Source of the DNA: CAXXOK01 sp963666755 | GTDB taxonomy: Bacteria > Bacillota > Clostridia > Christensenellales > Aristaeellaceae | Direction of reading: 5' to 3' | NCBI GenBank assembly: GCA_963666755.2 | Contig: CAXXGW010000009.1 | Span: 1,364,001 to 1,428,000 of the forward strand | DNA: 64,000 nt | In this document: piece after piece, positions 45,937 to 54,423 of the stretch | Position numbering within the stretch: the stretch's first letter is position 1 | Layout of the letters: each line of letters starts with the position of its first letter | Made by a program: the position numbers and the translations under genes | Notes under the pieces: generated by a model | Database searches by the model: none | The model's input: the letters and a program-made list of their open reading frames with translations, nothing else | What the model was told of the DNA's origin: nothing

Positions 45937-47682
45937 TCAGACTGTTTCCAAAAGCAGGCGTTGCACCATCCGCTCGGCATACAGGCGCGCAAACTGGGTG
46001 TTTTCGTTCAACTCCGCCTGTGGCTGGGGCGCATCGCCCATCAGGGCGACAAACTGGCTTACCTTCAGGCCCAGCGCATCCTGCATTTCCTGATCGCTGC
46101 CGCCCGGCGCCACGGGATAGTAACACAGGATGGAATCCGTCTGCCCCATGCGGTGCGCGCGGTCTTCCGCTTGACTGTGCACAGCGGGCGACCAGTCCAA
46201 CTCGCCAAACACCACGCAGGTTGCGCGCTGGAGGTTTAACCCCGACGCAGCCCGCAGCGAAACGCAGCACAGCTCCGTGCGCCCCTGCATAAAGCGCTCG
46301 ACCGACTGTTCCTTGCGGTCGGCCGTTTCCCGCCCTGTAATGAACGCCGGGGAAAACGAGCGCAACTCCTGCCGGTAGGTATCCATCACTGCATGATGGT
46401 GCGCAAAGAGCAGCACCTTTTCGCCGCCTTCCAGCAGCGCACGCACAAACTGCGCTACAAACGGCGCTTTGGCAAGCCCCGTAGCCTGCCGCTCGCCCTG
46501 CTCCACCTCCAGCGTAAGAAGCGCGCGCTGGGCTTCGGTAAGCAGGGAGCCGTTCTTCAGCGCCAGTAGCTTATCCTGCAGGGGGAGCATCAGCCTGCGG
46601 TACAGCGCATCGTCCCGGTCGATGGGGATCACCAGCCTGCGTTTGGGGGGCAATTCCGGCAGCACCTGTTGTTTGGTGCGGCGCAGCATCAGCCCTTCCC
46701 GGCGCAGGTATTCCCCCAGCTGCTCCGGTTTGGCCACAATCTGGTTGCCGTATCCGTAGCACCATTCGCGGGTGAAGCTTTCAAAATCCCCCAGAAAATG
46801 ATAGTCCAGAATATTGACGACATTCCAGATTTCCGCGCCCAGGTTGTAAATGGGCGTACCGCTCAGCCCCACAACGCGGTTGGCGGCACCCGCCAGCAAG
46901 CTGGCGGCAGAATATTTCTCGGTGCCGCTGTGGCGCAGCTCCTGAATTTCGTCAAACACGACGGTGCGCAGGCCCAGCGCGGGCAGTTCTTCCTTCCAGC
47001 CGCGCAGCAGCAGGTAGTGCATCAGGTACAGGTCGGCCGGCGGCAGAGCATACGGTTTAAGGCCCTTGAGCACATGCACGCGCATGGGGCTGCCGTCCGG
47101 GTGATGTAAAAAGCGCCCGATTTCACTTTGCCAGTTACGGATCAGGTGCGCAGGCGCAATCAGCATAGCCGGAAACGCCTGCAGCTGCGCAAGCATCGCC
47201 AGCGCCTGCACGGTCTTACCCAGGCCCATTTCATCCGCCAACAAACAACGCTCGTCGCGCAGCAGGAAGGCTAACCCCTCCTCCTGAAACGGCGTCAGGC
47301 GGCCCGCAAATACAGTGGCGTCGGGCTGCACGCGCTCCGGGGCTTCCTTCGCCCGTTCGCGCCTTTCCGCATACGCACGCGCATCCTGAAGCGCCTCGCG
47401 CCAGCGTTGCGCGTCCTGCGGTTTAATCGTCAGGGGATAGCGCATCATCAGCCAGTTCAGATCCCCCACGATGCGCCGGTGCGCCGTGAAGCGCGCCTCC
47501 CCCCGGCGACTCCCGTCCGTGCCGGGAAACAGCCGCTTGCACAGCTCCGTGACCGCCGGTTCCGCCTTCACAACCCAGCAATCCCGCTTGCGGTTGTAGC
47601 TGAGCGTACCGTAGGATTGCGAAACGCCGCCTCCCGCGCCATCGGTGGCCAGGTAAGGCGGCAGTTCCCAATTTTCATTCAC
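45937..47682 (-). CDS. SNF2-type DEAD-box family ATPase/helicase
   Basis: The 581-residue protein has the two RecA-like domains of SNF2 translocases: motif I LADEMGLGKTVQALAML (about 145-160), motif II VFDEIQ, and the second-domain motifs LLFAHHHAVMDTY and QAEDRAHRMGQ. The ~130-residue N-terminal part resembles the HARP-like region of SMARCAL1-type proteins only loosely. It should move along double-stranded DNA using ATP. The GTG start overlaps the stop of the nuclease-like gene (GTGA), so the two products are probably made together. Confidence 0.88.
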   Translation of the reverse strand: MNENWELPPYLATDGAGGGVSQSYGTLSYNRKRDCWVVKAEPAVTELCKRLFPGTDGSRRGEARFTAHRRIVGDLNWLMMRYPLTIKPQDAQRWREALQDARAYAERRERAKEAPERVQPDATVFAGRLTPFQEEGLAFLLRDERCLLADEMGLGKTVQALAMLAQLQAFPAMLIAPAHLIRNWQSEIGRFLHHPDGSPMRVHVLKGLKPYALPPADLYLMHYLLLRGWKEELPALGLRTVVFDEIQELRHSGTEKYSAASLLAGAANRVVGLSGTPIYNLGAEIWNVVNILDYHFLGDFESFTREWCYGYGNQIVAKPEQLGEYLRREGLMLRRTKQQVLPELPPKRRLVIPIDRDDALYRRLMLPLQDKLLALKNGSLLTEAQRALLTLEVEQGERQATGLAKAPFVAQFVRALLEGGEKVLLFAHHHAVMDTYRQELRSFSPAFITGRETADRKEQSVERFMQGRTELCCVSLRAASGLNLQRATCVVFGELDWSPAVHSQAEDRAHRMGQTDSILCYYPVAPGGSDQEMQDALGLKVSQFVALMGDAPQPQAELNENTQFARLYAERMVQRLLLETV

Positions 47683-48068
47683 GGCAGGCTCACCCCCCAC
47701 AGGCGGCACAGCGAGAGCGTATGCACCGGCTTGCCGCCGATGCGCACCGGAAGGGCCACACTCTGCCAGCTGACGACCACCAGCGCGTCGATCCGCTCGC
47801 TTTGCGCATACCGGGTCAGCTGTGCGCACAGTTGCGCCGCGCGCGGCTTGCCCTTCTTGATTTCCACGCCCACGGTATCCACCAGAAAGTCGATGCGGCA
47901 ACCGCCGCCCAGCGGCACTTCATGTACGCCGGGCAGGCCGCTGTCCTGCAGGCACTGGGCTACCAGCGCGTGCAGGTCAGCTTCGTACAGGGCGAAAGGG
48001 GGTCGCATGGCGCGCAGCGCGGTCAGCACCGCCCCGGTCAGGGCCGGTTGCGTTTCCTCCCCTCGCAT
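47679..48068 (-). CDS. small PD-(D/E)XK-like nuclease-fold protein
   Basis: The 129-residue protein has a compact nuclease-like core: an N-terminal helix with a glutamate (E29), then Asp60 in CRIDFLV, the EIK motif at 69-71 (VGVEIKKG), and a helix with QLTRYAQSERIDALVVVS. This order fits the PD-(D/E)XK superfamily, close to VRR-NUC or archaeal-resolvase-like small domains. It is fused neither to a DNA-binding nor a methylase domain. Its stop overlaps the start of the SNF2-type gene, so a joint DNA-processing role is inferred. It follows yhbY by 6 bases. Confidence 0.7.
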   Translation of the reverse strand: MRGEETQPALTGAVLTALRAMRPPFALYEADLHALVAQCLQDSGLPGVHEVPLGGGCRIDFLVDTVGVEIKKGKPRAAQLCAQLTRYAQSERIDALVVVSWQSVALPVRIGGKPVHTLSLCRLWGVSLP

Positions 48069-48074
48069 GCGCGT

Positions 48075-48362
48075 TTACCCCAGCTGAATCCGCTTGTTTT
48101 CGCGGCTTTCACGGTAAAGCACAAAACGCCTGCCGATGCACTGCACAGGCTCGGCATGGGTCTTTTCGCACAGAATCGCGCACGCTTCCCGTGCGGAAAG
48201 CTCGCTGTTGTTCTGCACAACACACTTGACCAGTTCGCGCGCCTCCAGCGCATCGTAGGTTTCCTTGAGGGTGGCGTCGGTTACGCCGTCTTTTCCAATA
48301 TAAAGGATGGGTTCCATTGTGTTAGCCATGCTGCGAAGCATGGCACGCTGTTTGCCGGTCAT
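48075..48362 (-). CDS. yhbY: YhbY-family CRM-domain ribosome assembly protein
   Basis: The 95-residue protein is one CRM domain: LRSMANTMEPILYIGKDGVT carries the GKxG-type motif, and the C-terminus has HAEPVQCIGRRFVLYRES. YhbY binds pre-50S particles and helps ribosome assembly. It is often encoded after obgE in Firmicutes, as here (15-base gap). GAAAGGGAG precedes the ATG. Confidence 0.93.
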   Translation of the reverse strand: MTGKQRAMLRSMANTMEPILYIGKDGVTDATLKETYDALEARELVKCVVQNNSELSAREACAILCEKTHAEPVQCIGRRFVLYRESRENKRIQLG

Positions 48363-48377
48363 GGGTTGCTCCCTTTC

Positions 48378-49643
48378 TTACTCGATAAAGTCAAATTCCA
48401 TATCGCCGATGCGTACGGTGCTGCCTTCGCCCGCGCCCGCCGCGTGCAACGCGTCGATCACGCCCCGGTCGCGCAGCGTGCGGTGGAACCAGTTCAGGCT
48501 ATCCTCATCGTCAAAGTTCACGCTGTCGATCAGGCGCTCCATGGCCGCGCCTTCCACTACGTAGGACGTGTTTTCACGGCGGACGGTGAACGCTTCGCCG
48601 GGCAGTTCTTCCGGCTGCACGGTTTCTTCAAACCGTCTGGGCGGCGGAAGTTCCTTGAGCAGGCGTGCCACCTCAGCCAGCAACGGATCAAACCCGGAGC
48701 ACGTCGCCGCGCTGACGGGATACGCCTCGAAGCCCAGTTTGCGGAAGTCTTCCACCAGCTTTTGCTGCTGTGCCGGATCGGGGATCAGGTCGCACTTGTT
48801 CAGCACCACCAGCTGCGGCCGACCAATCGGCTCGCCGTAGGTTTCCAGTTCCTGCTGGATCACCTGAAAATCATGCAGAGGGTCGCGCCCCTCGCTGCCG
48901 GAGGCATCCACCACATGCAGCAATAGCCGCGTGCGCTCCACATGGCGCAGAAAATCATGCCCCAGCCCCACGCCTTCGCTTGCGCCTTCCACCAGCCCGG
49001 GAATATCCGCCAGCACAAACTCCGTGTCATAGCGCTTGACGATGCCCAGATTGGGCGTGAGCGTCGTAAAGTGATAGTTGGCGATCTTGGGACGCGCGGC
49101 CGTAAGCGCCGCGAGTATGGTGCTCTTGCCCACGTTGGGGAATCCGACCAGCCCCACATCCGCAATGGTTTTCAGCTCCAGTCGGAAAATGGCGGTTTCG
49201 GTACGGATGCCCGGTTTGGCAAAGTTGGGCGCCTGACGCGTGGGCGTGGCAAACCGCGCGTTGCCGTGGCCGCCGCGGCCGCCGGCCAGGAGCGTTTTCC
49301 GCTCGCCGGGGGTATTCATATCCGCCACGACAGCGTTGTCCGACTCCCGATAAAACACGGTGCCAACCGGCACCTTAATCAGCAGTTCCTCGCCATTTTT
49401 ACCGCGGCACCGATCCGCGCTGCCATCCACGCCGTTCTCAGCCGCATACTTGCTGATGAAGCGAAAATCCAGCAGGGTGTGCATGTTGGAATCGGCCATC
49501 ACGACCACGTCGCCGCCGTTACCGCCGTCGCCGCCGTCGGGGCCGCCGTTTTGCACAAATTTCTCCCGGTGAAAGGATACGCATCCGTTACCGCCGTTGC
49601 CTGCCTTGGCGGTAATCCGTACGCGGTCCACAAATGTAGCCAT
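48378..49643 (-). CDS. obgE: Obg family GTPase CgtA/ObgE
   Basis: The 421-residue protein has the glycine-rich Obg fold (GNGGNGCVSFHREKF, GGDGGNGGDVV), the GTPase domain with GFPNVGKSTILAAL and DIPGLVEGA, and a C-terminal OCT domain. It works in 50S assembly and stress signalling. AAGGAGG precedes the ATG. Its usual upstream partners rplU and rpmA are absent here; nth precedes it instead, 15 bases away. Confidence 0.97.
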   Translation of the reverse strand: MATFVDRVRITAKAGNGGNGCVSFHREKFVQNGGPDGGDGGNGGDVVVMADSNMHTLLDFRFISKYAAENGVDGSADRCRGKNGEELLIKVPVGTVFYRESDNAVVADMNTPGERKTLLAGGRGGHGNARFATPTRQAPNFAKPGIRTETAIFRLELKTIADVGLVGFPNVGKSTILAALTAARPKIANYHFTTLTPNLGIVKRYDTEFVLADIPGLVEGASEGVGLGHDFLRHVERTRLLLHVVDASGSEGRDPLHDFQVIQQELETYGEPIGRPQLVVLNKCDLIPDPAQQQKLVEDFRKLGFEAYPVSAATCSGFDPLLAEVARLLKELPPPRRFEETVQPEELPGEAFTVRRENTSYVVEGAAMERLIDSVNFDDEDSLNWFHRTLRDRGVIDALHAAGAGEGSTVRIGDMEFDFIE

Positions 49644-49658
49644 CTGGTTCCTCCTTGA

Positions 49659-50384
49659 TTAAAGGCGCTCCGGCGCGGCGGGGGTTGGGCTGCTCGCAGT
49701 TCCTTTGCGCCTGCCGGTTTCGGGTTTGGGTGTGTTGCTGTTTGCAACGGCTTGGGTCGCGTCGCGTACAAAACGGCAATCCGGGCGTAGCGCACATCGG
49801 TCGCATTCGGGTTTACGTGCGTGGCAAACCCGCCGCCCATGAAAGATCAGCCAATGGTGGGCGTCGATCCAGTTTTTCCGGGGGATCACCGCCATCAGCT
49901 GGCGTTCGGTTTCCTCCACGTTGGGGGCGTCCGCCAGCCCCAAACGGTTGCTGACCCGAAACACATGGGTATCCACCGCGATGGTCGGCACATGAAAAGC
50001 GTTTGCCAACACCACATTTGCCGTTTTGCGCCCCACGCCGGGCAGCGCGGTCAGCGCTTCCATGGTGGCGGGCACTTCGCCGCCGTGCCGCAGCATAATC
50101 AGCCGACTTGTTTCCACAATATGGGCCGCTTTGCTTTTAAAGCCGCAGCTGCGCACCAGCGGGAAAACCTCATCCACACTGGCCGCCGCCAGATCCGCCA
50201 CTGTTGGGTACCGGGCGAACAGCGCGGGGGTCGTCTTATTCACCTGCACGTCCGTGCTTTGGGCGGAGAGCATGACGGAGATGAGCGTCTCGTATGGGTT
50301 GGAAAAGTGCAACTCCGGCCTTGCGTCGGGGTAAAGCGCCTGCAGGGTTTTCAGGATACGTTTCTGCGCGGCTGTGGCGGGCAT
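49659..50384 (-). CDS. nth: endonuclease III
   Basis: The 241-residue DNA glycosylase/AP lyase removes oxidised pyrimidines. The helix-hairpin-helix LPGVGRKTANVVLANAF contains the catalytic Lys, the catalytic Asp lies in VDTHVFRVSNRLG, and CHARKPECDRCALRPDC binds the 4Fe-4S cluster. The last ~30 residues are an extra basic, Pro/Thr-rich tail. AAAGGAA precedes the ATG. Confidence 0.96.
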   Translation of the reverse strand: MPATAAQKRILKTLQALYPDARPELHFSNPYETLISVMLSAQSTDVQVNKTTPALFARYPTVADLAAASVDEVFPLVRSCGFKSKAAHIVETSRLIMLRHGGEVPATMEALTALPGVGRKTANVVLANAFHVPTIAVDTHVFRVSNRLGLADAPNVEETERQLMAVIPRKNWIDAHHWLIFHGRRVCHARKPECDRCALRPDCRFVRDATQAVANSNTPKPETGRRKGTASSPTPAAPERL

Positions 50385-50479
50385 GGTTCGTTCCTTTCCT
50401 GTGAGAAGTGCAATCGGTCAATGGGCGGGGCAAGCGGCATAGGTTGCCTGCCAGCTCGCTCTTTTCGCCCGTGTTCGGA

Positions 50480-51058
50480 CTATTTCCCGCTCTCCGCGCG
50501 GAAGGTGGCGGGGATCAGCGTCGGCGGAAGCCGATCCAGAATGATGCAGGTGAGGGTAATCAACACCGTAAAGACCGGAATCTCCGCAAGGTTAAAGGGT
50601 AACCGCGCCAGCAGTAGCACCGTATACCCTTTGGGAACAAGGAAAGTGAGCCAGTAGCTGTTGAGGAACACGTACACCGCCGCGCCCATTGCGCTTGCCA
50701 GCAGCGCACGTACCCCGAGCCGCACGTAGTTGTTGGAAATCAGGTTTCCCAACTGCCTCATGTAACGCGGGTACAGGGCCAGCCCATACAGGCCGCCCAC
50801 AATCAGCGCCGTGAGGGTAAAACCCGGAAAGTACGCGCCGGTGCCAAAGATCAGCGTGCCCAGAATATCCCCCAGCGCCGCCACGATCATGCCCCCAAGC
50901 GGACCCAGCAGGTAACCGGCCGCCGCAATGGGAAGGAAGCCAAAGTTCATCTGCTTTTCCACCAAAGCCACCTGCACCAGATTGCCCAGCACGATCTGTA
51001 GCGCGATCAACACACCCAGATAGGACATCCCGATCGGCGTAAACAGGGTTTTCTTCAT
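50480..51058 (-). CDS. folT: folate ECF transporter S component
   Basis: The 192-residue membrane protein has six hydrophobic segments and the FolT-family features: ALQIVLGNLVQVALVEKQMNFGFLP near the start, GPLGGMIVAALGDILGTLIF, and RLPFNLAEIPVFTVL near the end. It binds folate and uses a shared energising module (EcfA/A'/T), not encoded here, so the cell probably takes up folates. I use the ATG at 51058 with GGGAGG ten bases upstream; an ATG 27 bases earlier is possible. Its promoter lies in the terminator hairpin of pgi. Confidence 0.88.
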   Translation of the reverse strand: MKKTLFTPIGMSYLGVLIALQIVLGNLVQVALVEKQMNFGFLPIAAAGYLLGPLGGMIVAALGDILGTLIFGTGAYFPGFTLTALIVGGLYGLALYPRYMRQLGNLISNNYVRLGVRALLASAMGAAVYVFLNSYWLTFLVPKGYTVLLLARLPFNLAEIPVFTVLITLTCIILDRLPPTLIPATFRAESGK

Positions 51059-51114
51059 CGGCAGTGCGCCTCCCTCGTCGTTCATCCAAACCGCGGGTTT
51101 CCGGAATCGTCTGT

Positions 51115-51143
51115 ATTGTACAGGAAACCGCGCCCGTATGCAA
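51115..51143 (-). promoter_or_regulatory. folT promoter
   Basis: TTGCAT (51138-51143) and TACAAT (51115-51120) on the minus strand are separated by 17 bases. The spacer is formed by one arm of the pgi terminator hairpin. Confidence 0.65.
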
Positions 51144-51171
51144 GGGATGTTCCCTCGGTTCGGGCGCGGTT
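51125..51171 (-). terminator. pgi terminator-like hairpin
   Basis: Arms AACCGCGCCCG (51161-51171 on the minus strand) and CGGGCGCGGTT (51126-51136) form an 11-bp stem with a nested GGGA/TCCC hairpin. The T-run is short (TTTCC), 20 bases past the pgi stop. Confidence 0.7.
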
Positions 51172-51190
51172 ATGCCTGAATACGGGGTGC

Positions 51191-52615
51191 TTACAGCACG
51201 TAATGCTTGCGCAGGTCGGGGCGGCCCTTCATTTCGGCAGCTTTCTTCAGGTACTTGTCGCTGGTGTTGCCCAGCACCGCGTAGCTGGCCAGCTTGCTTC
51301 CCTCCACGCCGGGCTGGTTGAAGGCGTCCACGTCGAGCAGTTCACCCGCGTAGGCGGTGGTCATTTCAAAGAAATACATCAGCTGCCCCAGCGTGTGCGC
51401 ATTCACTTCCGGCAGGATCAGCGTCTGGCTCATGCGCCCGGCGCGGTACAGCGCGTACTCGGTGCCGCGAAGCTCAGCGTCGATCAGCTGGTTAAGCGTT
51501 TTCCCGCCCAGGAAGGCCACATCCGGGAACTGCTCGCAGCCCGGCGTGATAGTCACTTCGCTCTGGAAGCGTTCCACCTTCAGGAAGGTAATCACCTTGT
51601 CAAACGGGCCTTCGGTGTACAGCTGCAACTGGCTGTGCTGGTCGGTTACGCCAAGGGATTTGGTGGGCGTCTGCCCGCAGTTGACGGCCATGCCCTTGCG
51701 GGTCACGTTTTTGCCCAAGCTTTCCGCCCAGAGCTGGCAGAACCAGTCCGCCATAAACTTGAGGCGGTCGGCATACGGCATCACAACCTGCACATTGGCG
51801 TGGCGCTCTTCCATGGCGATGTACTGCAACACCGCCTCCAGCAGGGCGGGGTTCTTCCACACATCGTCGGTTTTACAGCGCTTGTCCATAGCGGCGGCGC
51901 CTTCTAGCATCGCGCGGATATCCACGCCGCAAACAGCCGCGGGCAGCAGCCCGACGGGGCTCAACTCGCTGAAACGGCCGCCGACGGTAGCGGGGATGTA
52001 AAACAGCGTGAAGCCTTCCTGCTTTGCCAGCTTAATCAGGTTGCCCTTTTCCTTATCGGTGGTGGCGATGATGTGCTTTTGCCAGCCCTCGCCCACCGCT
52101 TTGCGCAGCAGATCAGAAATAATCAGGTACTGGCTCATGGTTTCCGCGGTGGCGCCACTCTTGGTAATGATGTTAAAGCAGGTACGGCGCACGTCGATCA
52201 CGTCCAGCAGCGAAGCCATACGTTCGGGGTCGATGTTATCCTCCACATAGAACTTCGGGCCGTTTCTCTTTTCGGCGGGGAGGTCGTTCCAGCGCTGATG
52301 GTTAAGCGCCTGCTGCACGGCGATGGGGCCTAGCGCGCTGCCGCCGATACCAAGCACCACGAACGCGTCAAAATGGGCGCGTACGTCTGCGGCAACCTTC
52401 TCAATTTCCTCTACGATTTCCGTCTGCTTCTCCGGCAGATCCATCCAACCCAGCCAACCGGTGCCGCGGTTTTTTTCCACCGCCTGCTGCGCCATTTTGG
52501 CGGCATCGGCCATCGCATCCACTTCACCGGCATCCACGCCGTACTGAAACCCGATGATGTCGCTCATCATATGGTTTACATCCAACCGGATCGGTTCGCG
52601 GTTCATCGTACCCAT
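51191..52615 (-). CDS. pgi: glucose-6-phosphate isomerase
   Basis: The 474-residue glycolytic enzyme interconverts glucose-6-phosphate and fructose-6-phosphate. VVLGIGGSALGPIAVQQAL, ITKSGATAETMSQYLI, TVGGRFSELSPVGLLPAAV and the C-terminal QPGVEGSKLASYAVLG are characteristic of bacterial PGI. The ATG at 52615 has AAGGGA nine bases upstream; the longer frame would start before the promoter. It is divergent from the malic enzyme gene. Confidence 0.96.
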   Translation of the reverse strand: MGTMNREPIRLDVNHMMSDIIGFQYGVDAGEVDAMADAAKMAQQAVEKNRGTGWLGWMDLPEKQTEIVEEIEKVAADVRAHFDAFVVLGIGGSALGPIAVQQALNHQRWNDLPAEKRNGPKFYVEDNIDPERMASLLDVIDVRRTCFNIITKSGATAETMSQYLIISDLLRKAVGEGWQKHIIATTDKEKGNLIKLAKQEGFTLFYIPATVGGRFSELSPVGLLPAAVCGVDIRAMLEGAAAMDKRCKTDDVWKNPALLEAVLQYIAMEERHANVQVVMPYADRLKFMADWFCQLWAESLGKNVTRKGMAVNCGQTPTKSLGVTDQHSQLQLYTEGPFDKVITFLKVERFQSEVTITPGCEQFPDVAFLGGKTLNQLIDAELRGTEYALYRAGRMSQTLILPEVNAHTLGQLMYFFEMTTAYAGELLDVDAFNQPGVEGSKLASYAVLGNTSDKYLKKAAEMKGRPDLRKHYVL

Positions 52616-52651
52616 AGCGTACCATCCCTTCGTATGCCAAACTGCGACGTG

Positions 52652-52679
52652 ATTATACCATAGCGCGCCTGTTTTGCAA
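52652..52679 (-). promoter_or_regulatory. pgi promoter
   Basis: TTGCAA (52674-52679) and TATAAT (52652-52657) on the minus strand are separated by 16 bases. The -35 is covered by a palindrome at 52667-52685. Confidence 0.75.
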
Positions 52680-52685
52680 ACAGGC
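52667..52685. promoter_or_regulatory. palindrome over the pgi -35 box
   Basis: GCCTGTTT-TGC-AAACAGGC has perfect 8-bp arms. Its position over the -35, between pgi and the malic enzyme gene, fits a repressor site; the regulator is unknown. Confidence 0.5.
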
Positions 52686-52703
52686 AAGTCCCCCCAAGGC
52701 ACA

Positions 52704-52732
52704 TTGCACCCACCCCCGAAACATGCTACAAT
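52704..52732 (+). promoter_or_regulatory. malic enzyme promoter
   Basis: TTGCAC (52704-52709) and TACAAT (52727-52732) are separated by 17 bases, 31 bases before the start codon. Confidence 0.7.
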
Positions 52733-52763
52733 AGGCTGAAAATGACATCGGGGGTAAGGCAAA

Positions 52764-53948
52764 ATGGGCCTGAGGGAAGAATCGCTCCGGAAACATTACG
52801 AGTGGCAGGGAAAACTGGAAATCGTCTCGCGCGTACCCATCACCAACCGGGAAGAGCTCTCCCTGGCCTATACGCCGGGCGTTGCCGAGCCTTGTCTGGC
52901 CATTCAGGCAGACCCGCAGAAAAGTTTCGAACTGACGCGCAGGCATAACATGGTCGCCGTAATTACCGACGGCACCGCCGTGCTCGGACTGGGCGACATC
53001 GGGCCTGAGGCCGGTATGCCCGTCATGGAAGGCAAATGCGTGCTGATGAAGGAATTCGGCGGTGTGGATGCCATCCCCCTGTGCCTGAAAACCAAAGATG
53101 TGGACGAGCTGGTGCGCACCATCTACCAGCTGTCCGGCAGCTTTGGCGGCATCAATCTGGAAGATATCAGCGCCCCGCGCTGCTTTGAAGTGGAAGCCCG
53201 GCTCAAGGAGCTTTGCGATATTCCGATTTTCCATGACGACCAGCACGGCACGGCAGTGGTGGTGGTCGCCGCACTCCTGAACGCGCTCAAGCTGGTGGGC
53301 AAACAGATGGAGCACATCACCTGCGTCATCAACGGCGCAGGTTCGGCGGGCATCGCCATTGGCAAGCTGCTGCTGCGCTTCGGCGTGGGTGAACTGATTC
53401 TACTGGGCCGCCACGGCATCGTGGTGGAAGGGCGCGCGAAGATGAACCCTGCCCAGACGGAAATGGCGGCGGTCACAAACCGCAGACACCTGCACGGGGG
53501 GCTTGCCGAAGCCATGCAGGGTGCGGATGTGTTCATCGGGGTTTCTGTGCCCCATGTGCTCACCGGCGACATGGTGCGCACCATGGCCGCCAACCCGATT
53601 GTGTTCCCGATGGCGAACCCTGTGCCAGAAATTGACCCGGAGGAAGCGATCGCCGCAGGCGCTGCGGTTGTAGGCACCGGCCGCAGCGATTATGACAACC
53701 AGATCAATAACGTGCTGGCTTTCCCCGGTATTTTCCGCGGCGCGCTGGACGTGCGTGCCAGCGCCATCAATGAAGAAATGAAAACTGCCGCCGCCCTTGC
53801 CATCGCGTCGCTGGTGTCCGACGCAGAGCTAACCCCACATTACGTAATCCCGCAGGCGTTTGACCGCCGGGTCGGCCCGGCGGTGGCACGCGCGGTATCC
53901 GAAGCCGCCGTCGCCAGCGGCGTGGCCCGCAAGCCCTATTGCCCGTGA
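52764..53948 (+). CDS. malate dehydrogenase (oxaloacetate-decarboxylating), short malic enzyme
   Basis: The 394-residue enzyme oxidatively decarboxylates malate to pyruvate. It has the short bacterial form without a phosphotransacetylase tail. Motifs include LSLAYTPGVAEPC, VITDGTAVLGLGDIG, the metal-binding FHDDQHGTAVV and the nucleotide-binding NGAGSAGIAIGKLL. NAD versus NADP use cannot be read reliably. Together with isocitrate dehydrogenase it gives the cell NAD(P)H from organic acids. The ATG follows GGGGTAAGG. Confidence 0.93.
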   Translation: MGLREESLRKHYEWQGKLEIVSRVPITNREELSLAYTPGVAEPCLAIQADPQKSFELTRRHNMVAVITDGTAVLGLGDIGPEAGMPVMEGKCVLMKEFGGVDAIPLCLKTKDVDELVRTIYQLSGSFGGINLEDISAPRCFEVEARLKELCDIPIFHDDQHGTAVVVVAALLNALKLVGKQMEHITCVINGAGSAGIAIGKLLLRFGVGELILLGRHGIVVEGRAKMNPAQTEMAAVTNRRHLHGGLAEAMQGADVFIGVSVPHVLTGDMVRTMAANPIVFPMANPVPEIDPEEAIAAGAAVVGTGRSDYDNQINNVLAFPGIFRGALDVRASAINEEMKTAAALAIASLVSDAELTPHYVIPQAFDRRVGPAVARAVSEAAVASGVARKPYCP

Positions 53949-54319
53949 ACGCGCAGGCGATACTGGACGCCTGCACCCGTAAACCGGGCGCCTATCTGAA
54001 CTGCCCGTTCGGCCCCGGTGTGGTATGCGCCCGTCTGGGCAAGCGGATTTTTGCCGAGGTGTATCTAGATAAGCCTTGGCTGACCCTCTGCTGTGAGCCG
54101 CAATATGGGCTGGCGATCAGGCAGACGTATCCGGAGACTGTGCGCCGGGGCTACCATTGCCCGCCCAGCCAGCGGCCGTACCACAACACCATTACGCTGG
54201 ACGGTACCGTACCCGACGAGGTGCTGCTGCAAATGCTTGATCACAGCTACGAGCGAGTGTTGCGGTGTCTGACCCGCGTGCAGCGGCAGGCTGCGCTGGA
54301 AGGGAAAGCCGAACCCTGA
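53945..54319 (+). CDS. MmcQ/YjbR-family protein
   Basis: The 124-residue protein has the CyaY-like fold of the MmcQ/YjbR family: an N-terminal ILDACTRKPGAY stretch, KIFAEVYLDKPWLTLCCEPQYG-like strands, and the YHNTITLDGTVPDEVLLQMLDHSYERV region. These proteins are common, small and of unsettled function (some bind DNA). I use the GTG at 53945, which overlaps the malic enzyme stop (GTGA); a TTG six bases earlier is an alternative. It is in the same transcript. Confidence 0.85.
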   Translation: MNAQAILDACTRKPGAYLNCPFGPGVVCARLGKRIFAEVYLDKPWLTLCCEPQYGLAIRQTYPETVRRGYHCPPSQRPYHNTITLDGTVPDEVLLQMLDHSYERVLRCLTRVQRQAALEGKAEP

Positions 54320-54338
54320 CCCGAATCGAGTTCAAAGA

Positions 54339-54370
54339 CCCGGACTGTTTTACGTCCGGGCCTTTTCTTT
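54339..54370 (+). terminator. terminator after the malic enzyme/YjbR unit
   Basis: CCCGGAC/GTCCGGG with an 8-base loop is followed by CCTTTTCTTT. It lies 20 bases after the stop codon. Confidence 0.88.
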
Positions 54371-54423
54371 GTTGAGGAGTACTTTTTTCTTTATTTACAC
54401 CGAATAAAAACTTCGTTCTTGTT

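Noticed and set aside
51059..51190. Possible folate riboswitch upstream of folT
   Set aside because: I could not recognise THF-riboswitch conserved segments; the structure there is explained by the pgi terminator hairpin.
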